NCBI GenBank assembly: GCA_017547145.1
Contig: JAFYQJ010000005.1
Location: 1 to 64,000 of the forward strand
Direction of reading: 5' to 3'
From: Paludibacteraceae bacterium
Lineage (GTDB): Bacteria; Bacteroidota; Bacteroidia; Bacteroidales; Paludibacteraceae
DNA: 64,000 nt
Part shown: piece after piece, positions 45,218 through 54,144 of the stretch
How positions within the stretch are numbered: the first letter of the stretch is position 1
Layout: each line of letters opens with the position of its first letter
Notes under the pieces: generated by a model
The model's input: the letters and a program-made list of their open reading frames with translations, nothing else
Database searches by the model: none
What the model was told of the DNA's origin: nothing
Translations under genes and position numbers: made by a program

Positions 45218-45511
45218 ATGAAATCAGTTTTTATCGTATTCAACCAAGCTAATACCGAACGTATAGAATTTATGCTTGACGAACTAGGGATTAGAGGATT
45301 TACATTTTTTGAACAAGTACAAGGACGTGGTACAAAGACAGGAGAACCTCGAAGAGGAACACACACTTGGCCAGAAATGAATTCTGCCGTGATAACTATC
45401 GTTCCAGAAGAAAATATTTCTTCACTTCTTTCTGCTATAAAAAAATTAGATCTTCGTAATAAAGAGATTGGAGTTCGTGCTTTTGTTTGGAACATTGAAC
45501 AAACAGTATAA
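45218..45511 (+). CDS. PII-like protein linked to an RND efflux operon
   Basis: A 97-residue protein with a ferredoxin-like beta-alpha-beta pattern: KSVFIVFNQANTERIEFMLDELGI, a central loop QGRGTKTGEPRRGTHTWPEMN (about residues 34-54), then SAVITIVPEENISSLLSAIKKL. This matches the PII/CutA-like superfamily, with the loop in the position of the PII T-loop. It follows the RND gene by 60 bases. Related small proteins follow RND genes in other Bacteroidota as I recall, which suggests it senses a metabolite or metal and controls the pump. The sequence is too short for certainty. Confidence 0.65.
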   Translation: MKSVFIVFNQANTERIEFMLDELGIRGFTFFEQVQGRGTKTGEPRRGTHTWPEMNSAVITIVPEENISSLLSAIKKLDLRNKEIGVRAFVWNIEQTV

Positions 45512-45534
45512 AATTTCTGTTCTCTAATTCTAGG

Positions 45535-45571
45535 AAATGCGTTTCTTAAAAAAGTTACGCATTTTTTTTAT
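45535..45571 (+). terminator. intrinsic terminator of the efflux operon
   Basis: AAATGCGT (45535-45542) pairs with ACGCATTT (45557-45564), extended inside by CTT:AAG, and followed by TTTTTT. Confidence 0.8.
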
Positions 45572-45576
45572 TTTTG
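45569..45576 (+). promoter_or_regulatory. putative -7 promoter element (TATTTTTG)
   Basis: An exact consensus match 24 bases before the AI-2E-family gene. It overlaps the T run of the preceding terminator. Confidence 0.5.
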
Positions 45577-45600
45577 TAGATGGAACCATAAATTTAAACT

Positions 45601-46680
45601 ATGAAAACATACACCTTTGATCGTATAATACGTATTATTATTGGCCTATCTATTGCTATCGCAATATTATGGTTGCTAAATACACTTAGCAACGTATTAC
45701 TCCCATTTTTTATTGGTTGGCTTATTGCTTACCTTCTATATCCAACTGTAAAATTCTTTCAATACAAGTGTAAACTAAAGAGTCGCTTGCTATCTATAAT
45801 AACTACACTACTACTAGTTTTTGTAATAGGAATTGGCTGTGCATTTTTATTAATTCCATCAATAGTTAACGAATTTTCTCGAATGGGAGTTTTGGTAGTA
45901 AAATACATTCAAGAAATAAAAAGTTCAAATATTTCTGAATCTATTTTCTATCAATGGATGATAAACAATTTAGAAAATATCAACTTCCAAAATATTATAA
46001 CATGGGAAAACCTTAACAATCTACTCGATAAAATAACTCCTCAGTTTTTTTCTCTCATATCTAACACTTGGCAATTTATTGTAGGTGTTTTGGTAGGTGG
46101 AATAACCTTATTATACGTCATATTTATCCTTATTGATTACGAAAAAATTTCTGCAGGATTTATAAATATTATCCCTAATAAATACAAGAATTTCGTTGAA
46201 GGACTTATTTCTGATATAGAAACAGGAATGAACAAATATTTTCGCGGACAAGCGACTATAGCTCTTCTAGTTGGCATTCTATTTGCTATTGGCTTTAGTA
46301 TCATAAACTTACCTTTAGCTATTACAATGGGACTTTTTATTGGTTTTTTAAATTTAGTACCATACTTACAAACCATAGGAATCATTCCCGTAATTTTTCT
46401 AGGATTACTGAAAGCGATGGAAACACAACAAAATTTTTGGTGGATACTTCTCTATATTCTTATTGTTCTTATAATAGTTCAATGTATACAAGACCTTTTT
46501 TTAGTCCCTAAAATTATGGGTAAGGCAATGGGATTAAATCCTGCCATTATACTACTTTCTTTATCTATATGGGGGTCACTATTTGGGATTGTCGGAATGA
46601 TTATCGCATTACCTGCTACCACACTCATTATATCTTATTACAAAAGATTCATTCTTAATAATAAAAACTTAATAGAATAA
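45601..46680 (+). CDS. AI-2E family transporter (PerM/YdiK-like)
   Basis: A 359-residue membrane protein with eight helices and the family's conserved C-terminal region: GLFIGFLNLVPYLQTIGIIPVIFLGLL (about residues 245-271) and VQCIQDLFLVPKIMGKAMGLNPAIILLSLSIWGSLFGIVGMIIALPATT (about 295-343). The family includes exporters of autoinducer-2 (TqsA) and Na+/H+ antiporters, so the transported species cannot be assigned. It is a single gene ending at a bidirectional terminator. Confidence 0.9.
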   Translation: MKTYTFDRIIRIIIGLSIAIAILWLLNTLSNVLLPFFIGWLIAYLLYPTVKFFQYKCKLKSRLLSIITTLLLVFVIGIGCAFLLIPSIVNEFSRMGVLVVKYIQEIKSSNISESIFYQWMINNLENINFQNIITWENLNNLLDKITPQFFSLISNTWQFIVGVLVGGITLLYVIFILIDYEKISAGFINIIPNKYKNFVEGLISDIETGMNKYFRGQATIALLVGILFAIGFSIINLPLAITMGLFIGFLNLVPYLQTIGIIPVIFLGLLKAMETQQNFWWILLYILIVLIIVQCIQDLFLVPKIMGKAMGLNPAIILLSLSIWGSLFGIVGMIIALPATTLIISYYKRFILNNKNLIE

Positions 46681-46690
46681 TGGGCTTAAT

Positions 46691-46720
46691 AAAAAAGGGA
46701 TGTTTAAACATCCCTTTTTT
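46691..46720. terminator. perfectly palindromic bidirectional terminator
   Basis: Thirty bases form a perfect inverted repeat (AAAAAAGGGATGTTT and its complement) between the convergent AI-2E-family and recQ genes, with T runs on both strands. Confidence 0.92.
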
Positions 46721-46737
46721 ATTTATATCAAATTTTA

Positions 46738-48927
46738 TTAATTACCCATTTCCGAATAAAATTTAATTCTAACCAAACGCACTTCCTCTTCTGAAAAATC
46801 ATTTTCTCCCAACACCTCCAAAGCTGAAGCTACATCGTCGGTTTCTGCTTCTTCTTTAAAATAATCAAATATCTCTTGTTTATGGTCATCATCCATAATT
46901 TGATCTAAAAAATAATCAATATTTATTTTTGTACCAGAATAAACAATAGCTTCAATTTCATTCAAAAGTACATCAAAATCAATTCCCTCACGTTCTGCCA
47001 AATCATCTAAAGCAACCTTTCTATCAATTGCTTGAATTATTGAAATTTTTAATTTTGATTTATTTGCTACCGTTCTTACTCGTAAGTCTTCAGGACGTTC
47101 AATATCATTTTCCGACACGTGTTTCTTTATCAATTTTAAAAATTCTTCACCATATCGTTTTGCTTTCCCCACCCCTACACCTGGGATATTTTGCAATTCT
47201 TCTATTGTAATTGGATAAGTTGTAGCCATTGCCTCCAACGATGGATCTTGAAATATAACAAAAGGAGGCAATTCTAAAGATTTAGACATCTTTTTACGCA
47301 AATCCTTTAGCATAGAAAACAATCCTGGATCTATTGCACATGCTGCTCCTCCTCTAACTATTGGAGTATCATCACTTTCTTCTTCAAAATCGTTATTTTC
47401 TGTAATTTTAAAAGAAGTTGGATTTTTCATATAAGCTATACCTGCTTTTGTAAGTTTTAATACTCCATAAGTTTCAATATCCTTTGATATATATCCTGCT
47501 ATCATTGCTTGACGAATAACTGCTGGTAACAATGTCTTTTCTTCACCAGAAACTGTGTCAAACACATCTAATTCATCGAGTTTATAAGATTTAATTTCCG
47601 CAGTCTCTTTACCACACAATAAATCTACTATCACTTCTGTTTTAAATTTCTCTTTCACTAACAATATTGTTTCCAATACTGTACAAAGTAATTCTTTAGC
47701 TTCCACTTGTTTTTTAGGATTTAAACAATTATCACAATTTCCACAATTATCTTCTATATATTCCTCTCCAAAATAATGGAGTAATAATTTTCTACGACAA
47801 ACAGATGACTCTGCATAAGCAGCTGTTTCCAATAAAAGCTGACGACCTATTTCTTGCTCTGCTACAGGTTTCCCTTGCATAAACTTTTCGAGCTTTTGCA
47901 AATCACTATTTTTGTAAAAAGTTATACACTGACCTTCTCCACCATCGCGTCCGGCCCTGCCTGTTTCTTGGTAGTAGCCTTCTAAACTTTTAGGAATATC
48001 ATAATGTATAACAAAACGTACATCAGGCTTATCAATTCCCATTCCAAACGCAATGGTAGCAACCACAACGTCTACTTTTTCCATTAGAAATGCATCCTGA
48101 TTATAAGATCTTGTCGCCGATTCCATTCCTGCATGATATGGTAAAGCAGGAATTCCATTTGCTTGCAGAACTTCAGCAAGTTCCTCTACTTTTTTTCTAC
48201 TTAAACAATATATAATCCCAGATTTTCCTGAATTATTTCTTATAAAACGGATAATATCCTTTTCTACATTTTTCGTTTTCGGACGAACCTCATAATAAAG
48301 ATTTGGACGATTAAACGACGATTTAAAAATCGTAGGACAATCCATTCCTAAATTTTTCTGTATATCATGTTGCACCTTTGGTGTTGCTGTAGCAGTAAGA
48401 GCGATAATAGGTGCTAATCCAATTTCTGCAATTATCGGTTTTATTCGCCGATATTCTGGGCGAAAATCATGTCCCCACTCCGATATACAATGTGCTTCGT
48501 CTACAGCATAAAATGAGATTTTTACACGTTTCAAAAAATCAATATTATCTGCTTTCGTCAATGTTTCAGGAGCTACATATAGTAACTTTGTTTTTCCTGA
48601 TAAAACATCATCTTTTACTTGCTCAACAGCCTGCGTTGACAATGATGAATTTAAAAAATGAGTAACATGATCCTCTTCACTAAAATTTCTTAAGGAATCT
48701 ACTTGATTCTTCATCAAAGCAATGAGAGGAGATATTACAATAGCAGTACCCTCCATCAACAGTGATGGCAATTGATAACAAAGAGATTTTCCACCCCCTG
48801 TCGGCATAAGTACAAATGTATCTTTCCCATTTAATACATTTGCTATGATTTCTTTTTGTTGACCTTTAAACGTATCAAAGCCAAAATACCTTTTCAGTTC
48901 GTTAATAAGGAAATCTTCTTTTGCCAT
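46738..48927 (-). CDS. recQ: ATP-dependent DNA helicase RecQ
   Basis: A 729-residue 3'-5' DNA helicase. Helicase motifs include Walker A LMPTGGGKSLCYQLP (about residues 39-53), DEAH followed by CISEWGHDFRPEYR (about 138-155), TATATPKVQHDI, and QETGRAGRDGG. The zinc site is CRRKLLLHYFGEEYIEDNCGNCDNC (about 372-396). An RQC winged helix follows and an HRDC domain lies near residue 530-610. It acts in recombination and fork repair. In other Bacteroidales recQ often follows clpX; here they are separated by about 9 kb. Confidence 0.95.
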   Translation of the reverse strand: MAKEDFLINELKRYFGFDTFKGQQKEIIANVLNGKDTFVLMPTGGGKSLCYQLPSLLMEGTAIVISPLIALMKNQVDSLRNFSEEDHVTHFLNSSLSTQAVEQVKDDVLSGKTKLLYVAPETLTKADNIDFLKRVKISFYAVDEAHCISEWGHDFRPEYRRIKPIIAEIGLAPIIALTATATPKVQHDIQKNLGMDCPTIFKSSFNRPNLYYEVRPKTKNVEKDIIRFIRNNSGKSGIIYCLSRKKVEELAEVLQANGIPALPYHAGMESATRSYNQDAFLMEKVDVVVATIAFGMGIDKPDVRFVIHYDIPKSLEGYYQETGRAGRDGGEGQCITFYKNSDLQKLEKFMQGKPVAEQEIGRQLLLETAAYAESSVCRRKLLLHYFGEEYIEDNCGNCDNCLNPKKQVEAKELLCTVLETILLVKEKFKTEVIVDLLCGKETAEIKSYKLDELDVFDTVSGEEKTLLPAVIRQAMIAGYISKDIETYGVLKLTKAGIAYMKNPTSFKITENNDFEEESDDTPIVRGGAACAIDPGLFSMLKDLRKKMSKSLELPPFVIFQDPSLEAMATTYPITIEELQNIPGVGVGKAKRYGEEFLKLIKKHVSENDIERPEDLRVRTVANKSKLKISIIQAIDRKVALDDLAEREGIDFDVLLNEIEAIVYSGTKINIDYFLDQIMDDDHKQEIFDYFKEEAETDDVASALEVLGENDFSEEEVRLVRIKFYSEMGN

Positions 48928-48959
48928 CTTTTATCTTTTTGAATACCTTATTTATTAAG

Positions 48960-48967
48960 CAAAATTA
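48960..48967 (-). promoter_or_regulatory. putative -7 promoter element (TAATTTTG) of recQ
   Basis: An exact consensus match on the minus strand that ends 32 bases before the recQ ATG. Confidence 0.5.
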
Positions 48968-49100
48968 AAAAGAAAATAGAAATCGCAAACATTTTTCTCA
49001 CGAAAAATAAAAGAAAATAATATGTTATAAAACTATAGTTTGAAAAGTATAAAATCAACCATATTTTTAATATTATTCACTATTTTAGCAGAAAAAATAT

Positions 49101-50639
49101 ATGTTAGTAAAAGTATTTGGTGCAGCTGTACAAGGCATTTCGGCAACAATTATTACCATTGAAGTAAATATTTCAAAAGGAATAAAGTTCTTTTTAGTTG
49201 GACTCCCAGATAATGCAGTAAAAGAAAGTCACGAACGAATTATATCAGCCTTACAATACAACAACATAAAAATTCCTCGTACACAAGTTGTTATCAATAT
49301 GGCTCCTGCGGACATAAAAAAAGAGGGAGCAGCTTACGATCTTCCATTGGCTATTGGGATGTTGGCTGCCAATGAATCATTAAAATCCGACTTATTATCT
49401 GAATATTTAATCATGGGAGAACTCTCTCTTGACGGGACACTTAAACCAATTAAAGGAGTTTTACCAATTGCTATTAAAGCAAGAGAGTTAGGATACAAAG
49501 GTTTTATATTGCCAAAAGAAAATAGTAGAGAAGCAGCTGTTGTTAACAATTTAGACATTCATGGAGCAGAGAACATTATGGAAGTAATTGACTTTCTTAA
49601 CGGAGAAAAGGATATTGAAAAAACGATTGTTAATACTAGAGATGAATTCTTCACAACTTTCGATTTATTTGAAAATGATTTTTCAGATGTTAAAGGACAA
49701 GAAAATGTAAAACGTGCATTAGAAATTGCGGCAAGTGGAGGACATAATATTATAATGATAGGGCCTCCAGGTGCTGGAAAATCTATGATGGCAAAAAGAT
49801 TACCAACAATTTTACCACCCTTCACATTGCAAGAAGCTCTCGAAACCACAAAAATTCATTCTGTAGCGGGGAAAATAGACAATAAAACATCGTTAATGTC
49901 TAAAAGAACTTTTAGAAATCCTCATCATACTATCTCTGATGTAGCACTAGTAGGAGGAGGGAATTTCCCTCAACCTGGCGAGATTTCGTTGGCACACAAT
50001 GGAGTTCTTTTCCTTGACGAGCTACCAGAATTTAAAAGGAGCGTCCTAGAAGTATTAAGACAACCGCTCGAAGATCGTAAGATTTCTATTTCTAGAGCAA
50101 AATTCTCTATAGATTATCCTGCAAGTTTTATGCTAGTAGCAGCAATGAACCCATGCCCTTGCGGATACTATAATCATCCTGAAAAAGAATGCGTATGTTC
50201 TGCTGGAAGTATACAAAAATATTTAAATAAAATTTCAGGACCTTTATTAGATAGAATTGACATCCACATTGAAATAGTTCCTGTACCCTTTGAAAAATTA
50301 ACCACAAATACAAAAACAGAAAAAAGTTCAACGATTAGAGATAGAGTTATAAGAACTAGAAAAATTCAAGAAGAACGTTTTAAAGAGATCAACAATGTTC
50401 ACTGCAATGCACAAATGAGTTCTTCTTTATTAAGGCAGTACGCTGTTCTAGATAATGAAAGCAACAAATTACTTAAAATTGCCATGGAGAAATTACATCT
50501 GTCTGCAAGAGCTTATGACAAAATTCTTAAAGTTGCACGAACAATAGCCGATATGGAAGAATCAGAACATATAAAATCAAAACATATAGCAGAAGCTATT
50601 AATTACAGAAATTTAGATCGTGAAGGATGGGCAAATTAA
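49101..50639 (+). CDS. YifB/ComM-family AAA+ protein (Mg-chelatase-like)
   Basis: A 512-residue protein with an N-terminal Lon-like domain (about residues 1-180: VFGAAVQGISATIITIEVNIS, KGILPIAIKARELGYKGFILP) and an AAA+ Mg-chelatase-type ATPase domain. Walker A is GPPGAGKSMMAKRLP (about 220-234), Walker B is GVLFLDELPEF (about 300-310), and CPCGYYNHPEKECVC (about 351-366) is a cysteine-rich insertion. A Mg_chelatase C-terminal helical domain follows. ComM homologues act as hexameric helicases in DNA branch migration during transformation, so a recombination role is likely. Divergent recQ is the neighbour. Confidence 0.93.
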   Translation: MLVKVFGAAVQGISATIITIEVNISKGIKFFLVGLPDNAVKESHERIISALQYNNIKIPRTQVVINMAPADIKKEGAAYDLPLAIGMLAANESLKSDLLSEYLIMGELSLDGTLKPIKGVLPIAIKARELGYKGFILPKENSREAAVVNNLDIHGAENIMEVIDFLNGEKDIEKTIVNTRDEFFTTFDLFENDFSDVKGQENVKRALEIAASGGHNIIMIGPPGAGKSMMAKRLPTILPPFTLQEALETTKIHSVAGKIDNKTSLMSKRTFRNPHHTISDVALVGGGNFPQPGEISLAHNGVLFLDELPEFKRSVLEVLRQPLEDRKISISRAKFSIDYPASFMLVAAMNPCPCGYYNHPEKECVCSAGSIQKYLNKISGPLLDRIDIHIEIVPVPFEKLTTNTKTEKSSTIRDRVIRTRKIQEERFKEINNVHCNAQMSSSLLRQYAVLDNESNKLLKIAMEKLHLSARAYDKILKVARTIADMEESEHIKSKHIAEAINYRNLDREGWAN

Positions 50640-50669
50640 AAAAAGGGAGAATTAATTTCTCCCTTTTTT
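50639..50669. terminator. bidirectional terminator between yifB and gldN
   Basis: AAAAAAGGGAGAA and TTCTCCCTTTTTT form a perfect 13-base-pair hairpin with a five-base loop, overlapping the yifB stop codon. Confidence 0.88.
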
Positions 50670-50686
50670 AATTTATTTATTAGAAA

Positions 50687-51598
50687 TTAATACTCCCATA
50701 AATCTTGTTCAAAATTCAAAATTTCAGCTTCTATACGAGCCTGTTCTCTTTTTGCCTCTTCCTTATTTATAATATACTTTTGCAAAGTTCTATCATAAAC
50801 ATTTTGATCGTAGAACAAATAACTAGTATACTCTCTTTGTGCAAAGAAATCATCAAAAGTCATTAATTCAGCATTATTACGACTTGTAGCATTGATAGCT
50901 TCTTGCGACATGTACACTCTCAAGTTATCAAAAGGAACCCAGAATAAGTTAGATGCTCTCTCTGTTTGTGTGTCAAAATAAATAGGGCAAATCGCGATAA
51001 CTTTACTATCAAAAGAAGAAGAATTTTTATCAAAAAACCAAACTTCTTGTAACAAGTACTTTGTAACACCTGCACTCAATGTTGAAAGAGTGAAATGATC
51101 TAAGGTAACTTTTCCATTATCTTCATTTACATAATATTTAAAAGATTCTTGCGATTTTAAGAAGTAAACTGGATCACAAATATTTTCTTTTGTAAACAAA
51201 GGAACAATACGAGCATCTTCAGAAAGATTTACAGTATCTTGATAAGCCAACAACTCTTTTGACAAAACTTTTGTATACATCAATGTAAATAAATTCAAAT
51301 CAGAAGCCATACTATCCTTTGGCAATGGAAAATACAATGGATAATTTTGTTTATCAGTTAAATCTATTATACGAAGAATCACTTTACTCCAAACCACATC
51401 ATCAACACGAGGATTTTTTGTAATTGGAGCTATTTTTGATTCAATTCTTTCTACTCGAGCTGTATCCGAAAGATTTCCTAAAGAATCAAACAATACTGGT
51501 TGATTACTATTATAATCTAAACGAGAAAATGGGTTTTGTGCTAACACACTGCTAAAACAAAGCACCGATAATACAATAAAAAAACCTATTTTTTTCAT
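50687..51598 (-). CDS. gldN: type IX secretion protein GldN/PorN
   Basis: A 303-residue periplasmic protein with a signal peptide (residues 1-20, ending VLAQ). It contains DDVVWSKVILRIIDLTDKQNYPLYFPL (about residues 65-91), SKVIAICPIYFDTQTERASNLFWVPFDNLR (about 198-228) and TFDDFFAQREYTSYLFYDQNVYDRTLQKYI, which are diagnostic GldN features. GldN and GldK form the ring under the outer membrane in the type IX secretion system. Last gene of a porP-gldK-gldL-gldM-gldN operon, 12 bases after gldM. Confidence 0.95.
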   Translation of the reverse strand: MKKIGFFIVLSVLCFSSVLAQNPFSRLDYNSNQPVLFDSLGNLSDTARVERIESKIAPITKNPRVDDVVWSKVILRIIDLTDKQNYPLYFPLPKDSMASDLNLFTLMYTKVLSKELLAYQDTVNLSEDARIVPLFTKENICDPVYFLKSQESFKYYVNEDNGKVTLDHFTLSTLSAGVTKYLLQEVWFFDKNSSSFDSKVIAICPIYFDTQTERASNLFWVPFDNLRVYMSQEAINATSRNNAELMTFDDFFAQREYTSYLFYDQNVYDRTLQKYIINKEEAKREQARIEAEILNFEQDLWEY

Positions 51599-51610
51599 AT
51601 CTATATATTT

Positions 51611-53176
51611 TTAATTAACTGCTATACTTATTGGAGACAATTCACGAACAACACCATCTGGACCTTTTGCACGAATATCTTCTATTACTAAACGACTTCC
51701 ACGTTTTTTCCCTTTTATGACTGTCATTTGTGAAGGTGTAATTTTATCTGTGTTCGAAGATACTGGAGTTACACCACCAGTTGCATCTTGAGCATAAATA
51801 GTAAATCCTGTAACTGTAAAGTTTGCTTTCAACAACCCATCAGCATACTGTGCTAATACTCGTTGAGAACGTAACAAATCATTTCTAGATGGTTGCTTGT
51901 CTGTAGAAGGACACAAGTATGTTTCTCCTTGTTTGTCTGTATATACCAAAAATGCACTAGGGTTAGGTAAACGTAATGTTCTAAAAATATGACTTCCCAT
52001 CTTCTTTTTGCCTGCATCTGTCATTGCATATACTGTCAATTCTACATTAGCAGATGATGTAGGACGACAAATCCAAGCTTTCTCTTTTCCCGTAGGCTTA
52101 ACCATTGGTGCTCCTTTTGCTTCTACTACTAAATTATCCGAAGAAACTCCAGGAACAGCAATATTCAAACGATTCTCGAACCCACGATAAACTACATTCA
52201 TATCCTCGTTGGCTATAGTAGCACTAGGTTCACCTACAGTATAAGTACGAGAAAATGGGAATCTTGTAGTATCTCCGTCGTTTGTAGGTAAAAGAATCTC
52301 TCCAGTATACTCAAATACTCCAGGCGTATTACATTGCAAAGAATACACATCAGAATCTAATTTCTTCCCATTTACATAATATAAAGGAGATTTTGTAGAA
52401 TCCACCGCCGATAAAAATATTGTAGCATTATAAGTTTCACCTGTCATCATATAATCAGACACAGTCGCAACAAAAGCACCCAATTTGTTTACACGAAAAT
52501 CTCCTGCATCTGTTTGTAATTTCAAATGAGAAATAACTTCCAACTCTGCTAAACGAACATCTGATTGTAGTTTCGATAACATTGTTACTGATGCCACCAA
52601 TGGCATATGTTCAAATATAGAATTCTGCCAAGGGACTTCTTCGCCATCAGTAGTAAATGAAGGTGAAGTAGAAAACATCTGATCAAATTCTTTTACTTTA
52701 GATGAATCGTTTGAAACTTTTGCACACAAAAATTCTCGAAATGAAGCTACATTTTTTTCCAAAGTAATTCCATTGCCTTCAAGAATTGCATATTGAGCTC
52801 CAACATCCAAATTATCTTTTGACTGAATATTATCAACATCAGCGTTTTCTCCATCAGCAAGTTTTACAATATTCTCCTTAAAGCATTGCAAATAATCAAA
52901 AACACTATCAGCCTTTGCTTTAACCTCTAGAGCCTCTTCTAACCAAGGTCCAACCTTCGCAGGATTGATTTCCTTCATCACCTGTAACTCTGAATAGACA
53001 ATTCTATTCCGTTCAGTAGTAGCGACTATAGATTGTGAAATACTTTTATTAACTAATGTAAAACCATTCAAGATGTCCGCAGAAACATTCAATGCCAACA
53101 TTGCAGTTAACACCAAATACATCATACCTATCATCTTCTGTCTCGGAGTTTCCGGACAATTAGCTGCTCCACTCAT
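51611..53176 (-). CDS. gldM: type IX secretion motor protein GldM/PorM
   Basis: A 521-residue bitopic protein. The cytoplasmic start SGAANCPETPRQKMIGMMYLVLTAMLALNVSADILNGF contains the single transmembrane helix (about residues 15-35). It is followed by a periplasmic helical D1 domain (about 36-220), and then D2-D4 Ig-like domains that reach the outer-membrane ring. With GldL it forms the proton-driven rotary motor that energises type IX secretion and gliding. Length and domain layout are normal. Confidence 0.95.
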   Translation of the reverse strand: MSGAANCPETPRQKMIGMMYLVLTAMLALNVSADILNGFTLVNKSISQSIVATTERNRIVYSELQVMKEINPAKVGPWLEEALEVKAKADSVFDYLQCFKENIVKLADGENADVDNIQSKDNLDVGAQYAILEGNGITLEKNVASFREFLCAKVSNDSSKVKEFDQMFSTSPSFTTDGEEVPWQNSIFEHMPLVASVTMLSKLQSDVRLAELEVISHLKLQTDAGDFRVNKLGAFVATVSDYMMTGETYNATIFLSAVDSTKSPLYYVNGKKLDSDVYSLQCNTPGVFEYTGEILLPTNDGDTTRFPFSRTYTVGEPSATIANEDMNVVYRGFENRLNIAVPGVSSDNLVVEAKGAPMVKPTGKEKAWICRPTSSANVELTVYAMTDAGKKKMGSHIFRTLRLPNPSAFLVYTDKQGETYLCPSTDKQPSRNDLLRSQRVLAQYADGLLKANFTVTGFTIYAQDATGGVTPVSSNTDKITPSQMTVIKGKKRGSRLVIEDIRAKGPDGVVRELSPISIAVN

Positions 53177-53211
53177 AACTTTTTATATTCCTAAATTCCT
53201 AATTGAAACAA

Positions 53212-54102
53212 TTAACTCAACGCATTTAACATGTTTCCGTAAATACTATTCAAATTAGAAACTTTAGTATTTAAATCTTGTACACCTTTGTTAAAGTTTT
53301 GTTCTTCAAGCAATACCGCATCTAACAATGCCTTTAATTGTGCCACATTATCATTTACATTATTAATAGATACGTTAACCTTTTTCAAGCCCTCATTTTG
53401 AGAAGAAACTACATCTATTTGACTTCTTACCTCATTTAGTTGTAGTTCATATACCCCATTGATAGCCTCAAGATTCTTATTGACAGACTCTACACGTGCT
53501 AAATAATCTTTTGTTTGAGCTACAACTTTTTCCATATCATTAGAAATTCCATTGTATGCAGAAGACAACTTTTCACTAGAGACACTTAACACCGTTTGAG
53601 ATTGTACATATTTATCAGTTTCTACAGAAGCATTATCCATACTCTTCTTTAATGCATCTACTGAACCTACAATATCAGATAGCGAAGCTAATTTTTCAGC
53701 AGTTTTTACTACTGAATTTACTCCATCTGAAAGTTTCTTTGCATCTTCATCACTTAATACTTGAGGAGATGATGATGGCATAGCTGAAATTCCTGAAACT
53801 GCTTCCGAATGTTCTCCACCTTTTCTAAATTGAGGGAATACTTTATCCCAATGATATACTTCATGTGGTTTGTCAAGACATCCAATAAGGAACAAAATAG
53901 TTTCAGTTCCCATTCCTATACAAAGCATAGGTCCAGCTCCAGGGAAGTGCATAATCTTAAACAACGCACCTACAATTACAACTGCAGCACCAATCGAATA
54001 AACTCGACCAACCCAAAGCTTCACAGCTTCACTTTCATTCCACCAATCTATGAAACTTTGTTTTTCTTTGCCTGTTTTGCTTTCTTTAGACACTTTTGAC
54101 AT
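53212..54102 (-). CDS. gldL: type IX secretion motor protein GldL/PorL
   Basis: A 296-residue inner-membrane protein with two transmembrane helices (about residues 29-49 and 57-72). KIMHFPGAGPMLCIGMGTETILFLIG contains the acidic residue in the second helix (Glu in GTETILF) linked to proton flow in GldL. The cytoplasmic part (about 80-296) is predicted coiled coil with LSDIVGSVDALKKSM and a run of heptads ending LNALS. It forms a pentameric ring around the GldM helices. Confidence 0.95.
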   Translation of the reverse strand: MSKVSKESKTGKEKQSFIDWWNESEAVKLWVGRVYSIGAAVVIVGALFKIMHFPGAGPMLCIGMGTETILFLIGCLDKPHEVYHWDKVFPQFRKGGEHSEAVSGISAMPSSSPQVLSDEDAKKLSDGVNSVVKTAEKLASLSDIVGSVDALKKSMDNASVETDKYVQSQTVLSVSSEKLSSAYNGISNDMEKVVAQTKDYLARVESVNKNLEAINGVYELQLNEVRSQIDVVSSQNEGLKKVNVSINNVNDNVAQLKALLDAVLLEEQNFNKGVQDLNTKVSNLNSIYGNMLNALS

Positions 54103-54144
54103 TTTTCTCTATTTTTAGTAATTAATTTACAAATCAAATATTTC

